Assembly: GCF_000011245.1 (NCBI RefSeq)
Contig: NC_004193.1
Coordinates: 2,520,501-2,584,500 of the forward strand
Source: Oceanobacillus iheyensis HTE831
GTDB lineage: Bacteria; Bacillota; Bacilli; Bacillales; Amphibacillaceae
Reading direction: 5' to 3'
Length of the DNA: 64,000 bases
Shown: piece after piece, positions 62,967 to 64,000 of the stretch
How positions within the stretch are numbered: the stretch's first letter is position 1
Layout of the letters: each line of letters starts with the position of its first letter
Program-made: the position numbers and the translations under genes
Notes under the pieces: generated by a model
What the model was told of the DNA's origin: nothing
The model's input: only the letters and a program-made list of their open reading frames with translations
Databases searched by the model: none

Positions 62967-63596
62967 CTATTTTGCTTCGCCTTCAGTTTGATGACCAGTA
63001 AATGTCCAAGTTAGGTTCAATGAGTCTTTTTGATACTCATTTTGGTCCGCTCCATTTTCTACAAATTCAAAGGATACTAGCATTTCATCTGATGTCCCAG
63101 CTTCCAATCCACTAGCTTCTCCTTTAAATATCGTCCACCACTTGTTTAAATTTTCTACCGCATCAGGCGTCATATTTTTAAGGTCATAAAGTGTGGTATA
63201 ACTTATTACATCATTATGATCATAGTCCCAAAAAATTGGATCAAATCCTGTTTTATCAACATTTTCTAAAAAGTTAACCCGGATATGCTTTCCGAAATCC
63301 TCCGAATTATTTCCTCCAACATCATCTACAACATAACTAGTAGAAATATCCACTTTAGAAATATCGAGCGTTCCATCATTTAATAATTCAAAGCTACGAA
63401 TCATAGTATCTCCTGGCTTTAAATTATTTACATCAATAACAACCGACGGTTCTGCTGATAAACTTAATTCTCCTGCAGTAAATTCTCCTGTTGCTTGTGC
63501 TGTATCACTAAAATATGCAAAAGTTCCTCCACCAATAAGTCCTAAACCTAATACTGCAGTTGCAACACCCATACCTAATTTTTTCTTTAATTTCAT
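62967..63596 (-). CDS. tasA: TasA/CalY family fibre protein, first copy
   Basis: TasA is the main protein fibre of the Bacillus biofilm matrix. This 209-residue member begins MKLKKKLGMGVATAVLGLGLIGGGTFAYFSDTAQATGEFTAGELSLSAEPS, with a SipW-type cleavage region GTFA/YFSDT, and contains VVIDVNNLKPGDTMIRSFELLNDGTLDISKVDIST and a C-terminal LNLTWTFTGHQ. It is shorter than B. subtilis TasA (261). GGAGGAG precedes the ATG at 63596. SinR-type sites lie upstream. It is the first gene of the matrix locus in transcription order. Confidence 0.93.
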   Translation of the reverse strand: MKLKKKLGMGVATAVLGLGLIGGGTFAYFSDTAQATGEFTAGELSLSAEPSVVIDVNNLKPGDTMIRSFELLNDGTLDISKVDISTSYVVDDVGGNNSEDFGKHIRVNFLENVDKTGFDPIFWDYDHNDVISYTTLYDLKNMTPDAVENLNKWWTIFKGEASGLEAGTSDEMLVSFEFVENGADQNEYQKDSLNLTWTFTGHQTEGEAK

Positions 63597-63686
63597 GTTT
63601 TTCTCCTCCAATTCATTATTTAATTTCGCTGTTTAGTTTTTTCCTTTTACTACGATTACTACAATAAAAATAAGTCCTTTTTATCG

Positions 63687-63705
63687 GGTCCATGCTAACA
63701 TGACC
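63687..63705 (-). repeat. Hairpin in the tasA leader
   Basis: On minus GGTCATG pairs with CATGGACC around TTAG, with one bulged G, about 91 nt before the ATG. It lies inside a 170-nt leader with a GGGAGGGGG tract. No riboswitch class is recognised. Confidence 0.45.
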
Positions 63706-63766
63706 ACAGCGATTTTCCCCCTCCCTATGTAATTTTACCTAATTCGTTCGCAATAAGAATCTATAA

Positions 63767-63782
63767 GTTCTTTATAAAGAAC
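63767..63782. promoter_or_regulatory. SinR-type operator palindrome upstream of tasA
   Basis: GTTCTTTATAAAGAAC is a perfect inverted repeat of the SinR half-site GTTCTYT. It sits 11 nt downstream of a possible -10 TATACT (63798-63793), where binding would block transcription. Confidence 0.8.
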
Positions 63783-63912
63783 GATTAACCTAAGTATAGT
63801 TACTTTCCCTCAATAAGAAAAGGGGTAAATTCTTCCTTTCATTCTATATTAAGAACGTTTTTCTTCTAAATTCTCATTTTTACTTCTGTTTATACAGTTT
63901 TTCATTATTTTT

Positions 63913-63928
63913 ATTCTTTATAAAGAAC
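63913..63928. promoter_or_regulatory. Second SinR-type palindrome upstream of tasA
   Basis: ATTCTTTATAAAGAAC differs from the site at 63767 by one base and lies 146 bp further upstream. A single AAGAAC half-site occurs between them near 63851. The arrangement could allow looping by SinR. The rest of 63597-64000 shows no gene. Confidence 0.75.
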
Positions 63929-64000
63929 ATCACTTAAACACTACTTTAATCTACATTAGATGCATAATAAAATAGCTAATATTAAAATAAATTGTCTTTC

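Overview
The window is a low-GC Gram-positive chromosome segment, almost certainly from a Bacillaceae member close to Oceanobacillus, Virgibacillus or Gracilibacillus. The evidence is gene order. rapZ-yvcK-whiA-crh, hprK-lgt-yvoD-ppaX-yvoF, uvrBA, minJ-ctpB-ftsXE, prfB-secA-hpf, the fli/flg block, comFA-comFC and degSU-yvyE all follow the Bacillus subtilis order of the 3.5-3.6 Mb region. Nearly every gene lies on the minus strand; only the YigZ/IMPACT-family gene at 57446-58102 is clearly on plus. Species level cannot be fixed from the sequence alone. Several starts were moved inward from the longest reading frame because a strong Shine-Dalgarno sequence and family length favour a later ATG, GTG or TTG.

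Region 1 (1-7.4 kb): a cut-off alpha/beta hydrolase whose promoter overlaps a perfect 30-bp palindrome and lies next to a TetR regulator, then crh, whiA, yvcK, rapZ, trxB and a TPR protein. Region 2 (7.5-14.9 kb): a glycerol and dihydroxyacetone island (glpD, dhaMLK, glpK, glpF, glpP). The glpD and glpF leaders both carry a paired GGAGA motif and an intrinsic terminator, as expected for GlpP antitermination, and glpF also has a cre site on its -35 box. Here glpP is the last gene of the hprK operon. Region 3 (14.9-38 kb): hprK operon, SigW-type yvlCD, bacillithiol genes, LexA-type uvrBA, minJ, ctpB, an M23 peptidase next to ftsEX, cytochrome c551, prfB with its programmed frameshift, secA, a 50-residue small gene and hpf.

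Region 4 (38-46 kb): late flagellar genes fliT-fliS-fliD-flaG, then csrA-fliW-yviE-flgL-flgK-flgN-flgM-yvyF. No flagellin gene lies between csrA and flaG, where B. subtilis has hag. Region 5 (46-52 kb): an accessory insertion between yvyF and comFC, containing CotH-family kinase, DUF4956 membrane protein and VTC-domain protein, preceded by a two-component system. Region 6 (52-58.9 kb): comFC, comFA, degV, degU, degS, yvyE, a 51-residue small gene and a VanZ-like protein.

Region 7 (59-64 kb): a complete biofilm-matrix locus. In transcription order it has two TasA/CalY fibre proteins, TapA, SipW, a third TasA-like protein with an LPDTA sortase signal, then SinI and SinR. The leader of sinI contains an apparent cyclic-di-GMP-I (GEMM) riboswitch, which would link second-messenger level directly to the SinI/SinR switch. 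SinR-type palindromes lie upstream of the first tasA gene. This combination is the most interesting part of the window. A family of degenerate hairpin-containing repeats, often bounded by TGGGACA and TGTCCCA, fills many intergenic spaces.
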